Source: Entamoeba invadens IP1
Lineage: Eukaryota > Evosea > Mastigamoebida > Endamoebidae
DNA length: 11,584 nucleotides
Direction of reading: 5' to 3'
NCBI RefSeq assembly: GCF_000330505.1
Contig: NW_004191829.1
Coordinates: forward strand, 9,211-20,794
The notes below the pieces were generated by a model. That model was not told where the DNA came from and ran no database searches. It saw nothing but the letters and a program-made list of their open reading frames with translations. Shown here one piece after another: positions 1-7,507 of the stretch (the first letter of the stretch is position 1; each line of letters begins with the position of its first letter). The translations under genes were made by a program, and so were the position numbers.

Positions 1-111
1 CTAATTATATAACTCATTTTAATGGGAAAACACCATAAAAAGGTAAACCAATTAACTTTAAACCAATCAAGAGTATGTCAATCAAAAGGCGTTTTGCAAC
101 ACAACAAATGA

Positions 112-905
112 AGATTATTATCCAGGGTTAACTTGACTTCAAGCACTCAAGACAGTTCCAACCAAAAAGCACTCAAAATAACATCCACAGAATCTGTTTA
201 TACCACTGATGTTATTGTTAATGGTATTAAAGAGGATATCATAGTGGCACGGAGAAACTTAGACCTTCCACCACCCCAAAGTATGGTGGAAGGGTGGTAA
301 ATAATAATATTTAATTATTTTATCATCCATCAAATAATATATGTAAAATCTGATATTAACATCTACATTTTGCTTATTGATAGCACTTCAACATACTTGA
401 CAAAGGTGACATTTTACATCTCACAAACTACATCCATGGTACTATACCCACAATTGAAGATTTAGATGATTGTCACTTTGGAGAATTTGAATTTTTGCAT
501 TATTTGGTGAAGAATTTGGTTGCACTCGTTTTTTAAAACACCAACAAATACAACACCCATTACGATCCAAAAATTGCAAATTTATTTAATGAAATGTATC
601 TCAACTTTGATATCGGCGAATAAACAAAGAAAATATCAGTCAAACAATTCAGAAGACGATCACTGCAAAAGAAGTGGTTGAGCAGGTTTGTGTATTGAAG
701 GAAAACCTGTCATTTTACCGTAAGACGAAAACGACATTAAAGACGAGTTCGACGTTTCACTCAAATTTGTAGGAATGGAATTTACAGAAGTCTATCCAAA
801 GACAGAAATAACAGAAAACACATTGAGATAGACAAAGATATTTGGGAAGATGGACAGAACCTTGTGTACTAACGATTGGAGGCTGTAAAGTTGAATACCC
901 TTTAA
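112..905 (+). pseudogene. Decayed protein-coding gene, family not recognised
   Basis: Consecutive stretches read as protein-like sequence in changing frames of the + strand. Frame 1 is open from 112 to the TAA at 298-300 and includes VNGIKEDIIVARRNLDLPPP. Frame 3 runs 384-623 with one internal TAA at 534-536; it includes TIPTIEDLDDCHFGEFEFL before that stop and YDPKIANLFNEMYLNFDIGE after it. Frame 1 resumes at 682-831 with a TAA at 721-723 and includes KDEFDVSLKFVGMEFTEVYP. Frame 3 closes it at about 822-905 with IDKDIWEDGQNLVY, a stop, then RLEAVKLNTL and TAA. The A+T-rich stretch 301-383 fits none of these and could be an insertion or former intron. Segment order, shared strand and a base composition richer in G+C than the spacers support one ancestral gene with at least three frame changes and several stops. 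No 5' end or promoter is visible, and the gene may begin left of the window. I do not recognise the family. Confidence 0.6.
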
Positions 906-2035
906 CACGTTTCCTTGTTTCTCTGTTAATTTTTTTTATTAGGCAGTGTTATTTTTTTCTTTTTTTGTCGTTTGGTCTTTTAAAAAAGACTGTCATGCCC
1001 GTTTTATTTTTTCTTAACATTTTTCTGCACAAGGATATTACTCAAACCAACTAACAAATAACAACTAGTTTAAATAAGATATTATATCGAAGATATAATT
1101 TTAATATTTTTCGGGATTTACGCAATAGAAACATCAGAAATCCCGAGACATATATTTTCAAGCCGATAAAATTTTTAGTATTGGCGATGTACTTGGAGTG
1201 TCCAAAACAGATTCACTATCAAGTACATTTCAACCACCTTGAATGTCATTGGTATTGAATATATAAATTAATATATACATTACATATAACAAACATGTTC
1301 ACTTATTGTTGTAATACATTTTATAACACAGTTTGTTGTAGTTCAATTTTTTAAAAAGATAATAGTTTGCTGGCTTGTCTGTTTTGCGTTATTTTAATTC
1401 TTTGTAATACGTTCCGTTGTTTTTATCCAACTTATTGGTGTGATTGTTTTCAACCTTTTTACTTAAAATCTATCTAAAATTTAATTTGATTATTTTTGAG
1501 ATGTGAACAAAAATTCTGAGTTGTTGAAAATAAATTTGAAAAATAAAACAAACTATATAGTTCTTAAAAACAACTATATTTTATGTTTCAAAAAATAAAC
1601 TAATTATTAATTAGTGATAAAAAATAGCGGAATAACAAAATCGATTAGACTATTGAAACAAACACCGTTGTATATTTTCTTTCAAACATAATATATATTT
1701 TCAAACATATTCAATTTGACAAAAAATAATTGTGAATATTGTTTCTTAAACAATACGTCGAAAGTAAAGAACTATTACTCCAACTATCATCTTCGGGATA
1801 ACATCGTTTTCGTTGTTGTTTAAAAACAGTAAAATTTTGGTACCTTTACAAAGTCGTTATTTGGTATTGATAAAATGGTATAATTTCATTAATATCATAA
1901 TTACTTTATAAAATCAAATGAAAATATTATCATAATAATACATTCAAAGTAAATGGTTTGATATTAATAAAAAATAGTAAGGCTAAGTTTTAGTTATTCA
2001 AAAAATAGATTGAAGCAAAAACGGTATTATGGTGA
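906..2035. other. A+T-rich spacer with one hairpin and an ambiguous coding-like patch
   Basis: Mostly homopolymeric A/T runs without a credible ATG-initiated gene. A short palindrome lies at 975-990 (GTCTTTT-AA-AAAAGAC). A frame on the + strand is open from 1055 to the TGA at 1256-1258 without an ATG near its beginning. The opposite strand of the same stretch (about 1160-1250) reads with Entamoeba-like codons, including VLDSESVLDTPSTSPILKI, but is cut by TGA codons on both sides. I cannot decide which strand, if either, was coding. From 1260 to 2035 I see nothing but A+T-rich sequence. Confidence 0.5.
1111..1146. repeat. Inverted repeat with 9-bp arms
   Basis: TCGGGATTT at 1111-1119 is matched by AAATCCCGA at 1138-1146, leaving an 18-nt loop. 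The arms carry far more G+C than the surrounding A/T-dominated sequence, so the pairing is less likely to be a by-product of composition. It does not sit just downstream of an intact gene. Function is unknown. Confidence 0.5.
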
Positions 2036-2418
2036 AATAAATTAACAGAAAAAAATACACAAAAAATAAAACCTGTTAAAGGAATGTCTTTTCGATGTTA
2101 AATTAAAAGGAGTTGATGTTAAAGTAAATGCTCTGAGTAATGTCGACAAATTGATGGAAAATCTTGGACTTAAGGTGAAAGAAAGAAATGACTTTGTTGT
2201 GTATTGGTTGAAGGAAATGAAAAAATTCCAAAATATGATTGTCAAAATAATTGACAGAAAACAACACGAAAAGTTGGTTACACTCAATGCGAAAGGATTC
2301 GACAATGTGATGAGTGTCTTTGTTGGGTTTGGTGAGTGTCAATATAGAAAATAATACTTAACTGTCGAAGAAGTCGAAAGTGTTAAAAAAACCACAAGGA
2401 AAGTACGTCATTGAATAG
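2036..2418 (+). pseudogene. Broken gene fragment with a YWL...GKYVIE-type C-terminal domain
   Basis: A C-terminal protein fragment can be followed through two frameshifts and two stops. Frame 2 gives KPVKGMSF up to about 2090. A one-base shift in the TTTT run there moves to frame 3, which continues DVKLKGVDVKVNALSNVDK and then KERNDFVVYWLKEMKKF. An in-frame TAA lies at 2352-2354, followed in the same frame by YLTVEEVESVKK. A second shift inside the A7 run at 2384-2390 restores PQGKYVIE, which ends at a TAG (2416-2418) where a Trp codon would be one base away. The pattern 'ERNDF..YWL...' followed by a 'GKYVIEW'-like end resembles, from memory, a C-terminal module in secreted proteins that ends VEWGG; that assignment is uncertain. 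No promoter or start is visible, so the 5' part is lost or unrecognisable. The first ATG of the longest frame (2154) would yield only a 66-residue piece. Confidence 0.65.
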
Positions 2419-3028
2419 GTTGCAACTTTTATTCAATAATTTTAAATTAAAATTAATTTTTTCTTGTTTTTCAACACTTAAATAACTATATTTTGGTCAA
2501 GTATTTTAATACTTATTTTATTATTATGAATTTGAAAATCTATTTAATTTACATATGTAATCACATCAAACACAAAATGGTCACAATTGATTGTTTATTA
2601 TAGCCCCATTAAATAACAAATTTTTGTTTTTGTATTTAATATTTTATTGGAATTATTTAAGAAAGAATTTTAATCAAAAGTTTATAAAAACTTGAAAAAA
2701 AAACAAAAAATAAAATAAATATTTGGAAACTTTTTTAATAACACTCTTTTTAAAAAATGAAAACACAAAGGTTTTATTTTGGAATAAACAATAATTCCTT
2801 TACAAGTTTGTAAATTATTAAGTTATTTTTGAAAACCATCCTAATTTTGAAGACCCTGATGTTGAGTCATTCATTTTAATTGTATTACTATTCTTTTTGA
2901 TATTATATTAACATGTTAAATTCAAATGAATTTTGTAAAATTTTGTTGCATTTTACATTGTTTTTATTTAAAAATAATGAGTGATTTTTATAATGAAATT
3001 TTGTTAGTTATTTTAAATTACATCATTG
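2419..3028. other. A+T-rich spacer, no convincing gene
   Basis: Runs of A and T dominate. The only item worth noting is a short open frame from an ATG at 2977 to the TAA at 3052-3054 (25 codons, beginning MSDFYNEILLVILNYI) that overlaps the 3' end of the gene on the other strand; it is too short to call. Nothing else is visible. Confidence 0.6.
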
Positions 3029-3475
3029 TCAATATTGTGATTTTTCGAATTTAAAAAAAAATATAAAAAAATTAAGATACTTTAGGTGTGTATGTTGCCA
3101 TCTTACAGCTTCGATCTTGTAATGTGCCCGCCAAAAGTCGACGACATAATATATTATAAATGTGCCTATTTTACCAAGTGGATAAGCTTCTGTTCCAAAC
3201 TTGAATAATATTGGTCGATTGGAAATATCTAATTTGGAATAATTTAATATAAAAGATTCATTTTTCACACCTCCAATATAATGGTCGGCCGTTACGTTAA
3301 AACTTGCTTGTAATAAATTGGCAGCAATTACATTTATATTTGTGGTAAAGTTGTAACCATATGCCCATTTGTCTATAGTGGCATTTTCAACATAAGCTCC
3401 TTTTCTTAAAGTTCTTACAACTAACGGAGTTTTTTCTGCTTGCGAAAGGTTAAAGAATAAAACAACGAAAAACAT
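3029..3475 (-). CDS. Small secreted N-glycosylated-type protein, 3' end probably frame-shifted
   Basis: A 148-residue product of unknown family. The ATG at 3475 is preferred because the frame extends upstream only to a TTG, and because TTGTATTCA abuts this ATG like the initiators of the neighbouring genes. Residues 1-13 (MFFVVLFFNLSQA) form a signal peptide. The mature part has no Cys and five N-X-S/T sequons within about 50 residues (Asn 31, 42, 60, 72, 78), so secretion and heavy glycosylation are inferred. Up to about residue 114 (VVDF) the sequence alternates hydrophobic and polar residues like a beta-sandwich. After that it degenerates into FFIFFFKF, which is the translation of a T-rich stretch typical of a 3' UTR. 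One extra T in the TTTT at about 3138-3141 would move to a frame ending LAGTLQDRSCKMATYTPKVS and a TAA at 3072-3074, right before the poly-T. The gene may thus be a recent pseudogene, or the annotated C-terminus may be wrong. Faint likeness to the product at 3988-4419 in length and layout suggests distant paralogy. Confidence 0.65.
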   Translation of the reverse strand: MFFVVLFFNLSQAEKTPLVVRTLRKGAYVENATIDKWAYGYNFTTNINVIAANLLQASFNVTADHYIGGVKNESFILNYSKLDISNRPILFKFGTEAYPLGKIGTFIIYYVVDFWRAHYKIEAVRWQHTHLKYLNFFIFFFKFEKSQY

Positions 3476-3506
3476 TGAATACAAATATCGATCTATTGTT
3501 TAAATA
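3476..3506 (-). promoter_or_regulatory. Core promoter: TATTTAAAC box plus TTCA initiator
   Basis: On the - strand, TATTTAAAC (3498-3506) lies roughly 25 nt upstream of TTGTATTCA, which is directly followed by the ATG. This matches the Entamoeba arrangement of a GTATTTAAA(G/C)-type element near -30 and an AAAAATTCA-like initiator with a very short 5' UTR. The same 9-mer stands in front of the 805-residue LRR gene (7286-7294). Confidence 0.6.
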
Positions 3507-3950
3507 TTATTAATAAATGGTAGAAACTGATAACATGAATATAATTTTAGGTTTAAAATTCTTCTGTTATTTTTGTTTTAAATAAATAACCAATTTGTTT
3601 ACAATCATGTCAATATAATAAAAAAATTTACATAAAAATACAAAATCGTAACACTTTGTTTTTATTTAAAACAAGTCATTTAACATTATGGTTTGTTTTA
3701 AAAACTATATTTTTAAAAATTATTGTTTTCATATTTTAATTGAAAAGAGGACAAATATTAACTACATCTTCGTAATGAACCAAAATATTAATTTGTTTTT
3801 TATATTTCAATGACCAAATTAATACTTAATAATATCATTTTTGGCATTTGTAAAAATGAAAACAATCTTTTGAAAAACAAAACACAAAACAAAAAAAATA
3901 ATTTTAATTTAAAAATTATTATGTTAAATTATCTTTTAACATATTTTATT
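3507..3950. other. Divergent intergenic region
   Basis: A+T-rich spacer between the two divergently transcribed secreted-protein genes. No open frame of note is visible. Both promoters lie at its edges, so any shared upstream control elements would be here; I could not identify one. Confidence 0.6.
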
Positions 3951-3987
3951 TATATTTAATAAATACAACACAATCATATATATTCAA
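3951..3987 (+). promoter_or_regulatory. Core promoter: TATATTTAAT box plus ATTCA initiator
   Basis: TATATTTAAT at 3951-3960 precedes ATATATTCAA, which runs directly into the ATG at 3988. Spacing of about 25 nt between box and initiator equals that of the other intact genes in the window and supports the chosen start. Confidence 0.6.
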
Positions 3988-4419
3988 ATGTTATTTGTTG
4001 TGTTGTTGTTCACAATATCATTGTCTCAGACTATCCATTACAATTTGAAACTTGAAGACTGTCCTCTTGATTTTAGAATTGATAGTTTATCATACGATCA
4101 AGATGAAGATGTTTATCGCTTTTTCTTTACAGTTATTGCGGATGACTCATTTTCAACCGCTAAAATAGAGTTTGGAGGTACTAAATATAGAGGTGAAGAG
4201 TATGTTGAATATGAAGATTTTGGAATAATCAATTTTGAAAAATCTTTTCACAAAGAAAGTGAAATTGTAATGAGACCAGGTACCTATTCTCTTGTTGTTG
4301 ATGTTTCAAAAACCCATTTTCCAAAAGAAAACCGTGTTGTCTTACGAATGTATTCCATTTATGGAAATGAAACCAAAAATAGTTACCAATATTATCAAAG
4401 TGATTTCAACTATGAATAA
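3988..4419 (+). CDS. Small acidic secreted protein, unknown family
   Basis: Complete 143-residue frame with ATG next to an initiator-like ATTCAA and a TAA stop followed by T-rich sequence. MLFVVLLFTISLSQ (residues 1-14) is a signal peptide; there is no later membrane segment, GPI-type tail or ER-retention motif, so release to the vacuolar/extracellular space is inferred. The mature protein is acidic and rich in Tyr, Asp and Glu, with a single Cys (25) and one N-glycosylation sequon (Asn127). Regular short hydrophobic strands, a central FGGTKYRGEEYVEY segment and a PGTYSLVVDV turn-strand motif suggest a single beta-sandwich domain spanning residues 18-125. The gene is divergent from the one at 3475 and convergent with the LRR gene ending at 4761. 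Length, signal peptide, central GG turn and VVD strand recall the divergent neighbour, so they may be old paralogues. I do not recognise a named family and give no function. Confidence 0.8.
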   Translation: MLFVVLLFTISLSQTIHYNLKLEDCPLDFRIDSLSYDQDEDVYRFFFTVIADDSFSTAKIEFGGTKYRGEEYVEYEDFGIINFEKSFHKESEIVMRPGTYSLVVDVSKTHFPKENRVVLRMYSIYGNETKNSYQYYQSDFNYE

Positions 4420-4760
4420 GTAAAACTTTTATTTTAAACAATTTCTGATAAAAAAAACATTTGGATATTTAAAATTTATTGTTTTTGTATCAGATAATAA
4501 TATATTAATTGCACCAAGTTGTACTGACAATTAAATGAATATGTCAAAATATATCGATAAATAATTAAAAAAAAGTTTTATTTTTAAATTTACTTTTAAA
4601 AAATAAACTATAAATGTTAAATAAAAATTATAAATCACTCTGTCTATTGATAAGAAGATTAACTAACACTAAAATATGTATTATATTTTAATGAAAACGC
4701 ATATTAGATATATAAGTTTGTTTTACTTTGAAATAATATAAAATATACCAAAAATATAAA
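4420..4760. other. Convergent 3' intergenic region
   Basis: A+T-rich DNA between two convergent genes, holding both 3' ends. T-rich tracts follow both stop codons. On the - strand the stop of the LRR gene is part of TAATTTATATTTTT, resembling the TAATT-type polyadenylation signal known from Entamoeba. No gene is visible. Confidence 0.55.
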
Positions 4761-7178
4761 TTATTTTGTTCGTGGTTTTGTGTACTTTTTAACGATGATT
4801 TTACCACAACCTTTAAAACAGTTGTTTCCAACTCTTTCCGTTTTGAAAGGCAGAATTATTTCTCTCAAATTTTTATTGTTCAGAAATGCCTCCTTTCCTA
4901 TTTTTAACATTTGATCGCTAAAAATAACTTTTGTCAAGGCACAATTTTCAAAACAATTTTCTCCAATTTGTCTGACATTTTTTCCTATTTTTATCTCCTC
5001 CAAATTTGTGCATCCGGCAAATACCGCCGCCTCAATTTTACTCACACAATCGGGGACTTCAAAATATGATATTTCGCAACACCCCGCAAACGCCTCGAAA
5101 TGTATTTCTTCCAATTTTTCTGGCAGTTCAATTTGAAACAACTTTTTACACTTCTCGAAGATTCGGTCGGGGAGTTTTTTGACGTTTCGAGGAACACAGA
5201 TTTTAGTCAACCCGCAGGCGTAAAAGCACTCCGAGTTCAATGTCTGTAAACTCTCTGGCAGTGTGATGTCCTCCAGCTTTTCACATTTTGAAAAGCAACC
5301 TTCGCCAATCTCTTCCAGTGTATTAGGCAACACCACCTCCTCCAATTCAGTACATTGAAAAAAACACTTTTCTGGTAAAACTTTTAATTTAAATAATTCA
5401 TTTGACAAATTTTTAGGGTTTTCATTTGAATAAAATTCGAAAACAACTTTTTTGAGACGTTCACAACACTCAAAGGCGCCAAAGCTTATTTTAGTGACTG
5501 ACTGAGAAATTGTCACTTCTTGAAGATATTTGTTGTGTGAAAAAGAAGAGACGCCAATCAATGAAAACGTTTCTGGTATTTTTAAAGTCTCGATGGTATT
5601 AAATGGGTTTTTCTCTCTTTTGATAGTCTGAAGGGTGTTCCTCTCAATTTCTGTTTTGCACTTTCCGCTGAGTAAAACGCAATTTTCAAACGACTTTTCT
5701 TCAAAATGTGTATTTGTCCCATAACTGCACAGATTTAACTTTTTACACCCAGAAAAGCACTGGCTTTGTACCAAAACTACATTTTTGGGAATGTTCAATT
5801 CTCTGATATTTTCACACCCTTCAAAACAGTTGTCTGGTAGAACGTCAATCCTGTCGTTGAAGACAATGGCTGACAATTTTGTGTTGTCTGCGAAGGCAAA
5901 ATTACCAATATACGTCAAAGACGAAGGCATCACCAAAATTTCAATTCCCGTGTCTTCAAAAGCGTGTTGCCCGATTTTTACGAGGTTTTGTGGACACTTT
6001 GTGATGCTTCCTGTCACAAAGAGTTTCTCACACCCTTTAAAACAATTTTCTTCGACTTCTTCGACATCGTCCAAATTTTCAATGATATACAAATTGCGGC
6101 ACAACGCAAATAAAGACTCGGGAAGATGTCGAATTCCCAGTGGAAGTCGAAACTTCGAAAGACAAAAGCAATTTTCAAACGCGGAATTTCCAATGGAAGT
6201 TATTGCGTCTGGTAAAACAATTTCTTTTAAAAATTCGCAGCTGAAGAAACACTTTTTGTTGATGATAAGACATGAAGGGGGGATCACGACTTTTTCAAGC
6301 TTTTTGCACGACGAGAAAAGATATTTGGAGAGCTCTTGCAGTGTGTTTGGAAGGCAAATCTGAGTCAAATTTGACATTCTCGAAAACGCGCATTTTCCTA
6401 TGGAAGTCACTTCACTTGGAATGTCAAGTCTTTGTATCAGCGAGCAATTGGTGAACGCGAAATCTTCGATTGCCTCGAATGTCGATGGCAGTTGCAATAC
6501 CGAAAGTTTCTCACAATTAAAAAGGAGACCACGTGATATAGTACCACATCGCGCTTTGACTGTCGCAGTTTGGAGATTTTTACAGTTTGAGAAACCCCTT
6601 TTCTCAAGTGTTGTGACGTTTGTGGAAATGTCGATTTTAGTCAACCCACAGCCATTAAAAGCCTTTGCAGCAATTTTCGAGACACTTGTTGGGATGTCGA
6701 TTTTCTCAAGTTTTTTGCACTTTGAAAAACAGAATTTTTGGATCTCTGAAAGTGTTGAAGGCAATTTCACCAATTTCAGTTGAAAGTCTCTTTCAAAGAC
6801 GCCATTTCCTATTTTTGTCAAAGAAGGTTGGCACTCAAATTTTTTCAAGTTTTTGCAGTTGAAAAAAGCACTGTCGCCAATGCTCTTCACAGTCGTTGGA
6901 AGGTCAACAACTTCAAATTTTTGATTGCAAAAAGTTTTGGGCGGAATTTCAACTGCGTTTTTTGGAAGAACAAATTTGGGGAAATCGTTGTCATCTGAAC
7001 TGTCGCGTTTCGTCCGAAAAACTTCACAATAGACATCATCAGAAAATTGGTAATCAGAGTCGGAAGAAAGATCTGATGATGTCGAAGTGCTCGATGATTT
7101 TGTATGTTTAGCGTTGGATTGCGACGAATATGAGGAAGTGGACGAGTCCGATGAACTCGAAGAAGAGCTGCTTGACAT
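4761..7178 (-). CDS. BspA-type leucine-rich repeat protein with Ser-rich head
   Basis: An 805-residue protein; numbering starts at the ATG at 7176-7178. Residues 1-40 are almost all Ser/Thr (MSSSSSSSSSDSS...), followed by an acidic stretch to about 66 (SSDSD, SDD, DSSDDND) full of casein-kinase-2-like sites. Residues 68-805 consist of about 30 BspA-type (LRR_5) repeats of 22-23 residues with the pattern P..(V/L)..I...AF..C..L..(I/V).(I/L)P. Looser insertions interrupt them around 506-526 and 579-596, and the tail is basic (KKYTKPRTK). There is no signal peptide, membrane segment or GPI tail, so the protein is probably cytoplasmic or nuclear, or exported unconventionally. BspA repeats are known from bacterial adhesins and expanded protist families, where they form solenoids for protein binding. 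The frame stays open 45 codons further, to an ATG at 7313, and contains another ATG at 7253. Both extensions lie across the promoter or leader and lack the Ser-rich character, so 7178 is preferred; 7253 remains possible if the leader intron is not real. Many hydrophobic repeat positions are Cys or Phe. Confidence 0.85.
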   Translation of the reverse strand: MSSSSSSSSSDSSTSSYSSQSNAKHTKSSSTSTSSDLSSDSDYQFSDDVYCEVFRTKRDSSDDNDFPKFVLPKNAVEIPPKTFCNQKFEVVDLPTTVKSIGDSAFFNCKNLKKFECQPSLTKIGNGVFERDFQLKLVKLPSTLSEIQKFCFSKCKKLEKIDIPTSVSKIAAKAFNGCGLTKIDISTNVTTLEKRGFSNCKNLQTATVKARCGTISRGLLFNCEKLSVLQLPSTFEAIEDFAFTNCSLIQRLDIPSEVTSIGKCAFSRMSNLTQICLPNTLQELSKYLFSSCKKLEKVVIPPSCLIINKKCFFSCEFLKEIVLPDAITSIGNSAFENCFCLSKFRLPLGIRHLPESLFALCRNLYIIENLDDVEEVEENCFKGCEKLFVTGSITKCPQNLVKIGQHAFEDTGIEILVMPSSLTYIGNFAFADNTKLSAIVFNDRIDVLPDNCFEGCENIRELNIPKNVVLVQSQCFSGCKKLNLCSYGTNTHFEEKSFENCVLLSGKCKTEIERNTLQTIKREKNPFNTIETLKIPETFSLIGVSSFSHNKYLQEVTISQSVTKISFGAFECCERLKKVVFEFYSNENPKNLSNELFKLKVLPEKCFFQCTELEEVVLPNTLEEIGEGCFSKCEKLEDITLPESLQTLNSECFYACGLTKICVPRNVKKLPDRIFEKCKKLFQIELPEKLEEIHFEAFAGCCEISYFEVPDCVSKIEAAVFAGCTNLEEIKIGKNVRQIGENCFENCALTKVIFSDQMLKIGKEAFLNNKNLREIILPFKTERVGNNCFKGCGKIIVKKYTKPRTK

Positions 7179-7197
7179 TTTTGTTGAATTGAAGTTT

Positions 7198-7251
7198 CTA
7201 GAAGTCTTTTTGAGGGCAAAAATTGTGTTTTTTAAATAAATATAGACAAAC
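7198..7251 (-). other. Candidate 54-nt leader intron of the 805-residue LRR gene
   Basis: On the - strand a GTTTGT (starting at 7251) and a TTCTAG (ending at 7198) bound 54 nt of A/T-rich sequence. GTTTGT...TAG are the conserved Entamoeba intron borders, and 50-100 nt is the usual size. Splicing joins TATTCGAT to AAACTTCAATTCAACAAAAATG. That removes the G of the upstream ATG (7251-7253) and leaves the ATG at 7178 as the first start. The call rests only on these signals and spacing. Confidence 0.4.
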
Positions 7252-7294
7252 ATCGAATACAACTTAAAAATTAATTCTTTTAATTGTTTAAATA
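7251..7294 (-). promoter_or_regulatory. Core promoter of the 805-residue LRR gene
   Basis: TATTTAAAC (7286-7294, read on the - strand) is followed about 27 nt later by TTGTATTCGATG (7251-7262). This copies the box-initiator-ATG arrangement of the 3475 gene. It places transcription start near 7255, about 75 nt before the preferred ATG at 7178. A second, weaker initiator-like CAATTCAAC lies right before that ATG (7184-7192) but has a less well spaced TATA box. Confidence 0.5.
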
Positions 7295-7507
7295 AAAAAA
7301 TAATCACTGTCATCTTTCTTTTTGATTATTGTATCATTATTAAAAGTGGTTGAAAATGGTACAAAAATGTAAAAACATTTGATGGTTATCAAATAAAAAA
7401 GTCAACTATAAATTATAATACAATTATCCCAAATTGTTTTTACTTTTTTTAAAAATAATTGAATTAAATGAAAAATGATCATAACAAAATTATCGATTAA
7501 AATTTGC

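Noticed and set aside
975..990. GTCTTTT-AA-AAAAGAC palindrome as a terminator
   Set aside because: Short A/T palindromes are expected in this composition, and it does not follow an intact gene; intrinsic terminators of this kind are not used by eukaryotic mRNA genes.
842..1054. 70-codon + strand frame with a TTG start
   Set aside because: Begins inside the decayed gene in a different frame from its readable segments and continues into T-rich sequence; no ATG at its beginning.
2042..2342. Two overlapping - strand frames of 79-87 codons
   Set aside because: They lie antisense to the better supported broken gene on the + strand and are Phe/Ser-rich translations of A+T-rich DNA.
5785..6363. 192-codon + strand frame, with shorter ones up to 7111, opposite the 805-residue LRR gene
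   Set aside because: Antisense shadows of LRR repeats with no recognisable domain or start signal.
7179..7313. Extension of the LRR gene to the ATG at 7313 (850 residues)
   Set aside because: The extra codons cover the TATTTAAAC box and the initiator and translate to low-complexity hydrophobic sequence; the box would have to be inside the coding region.
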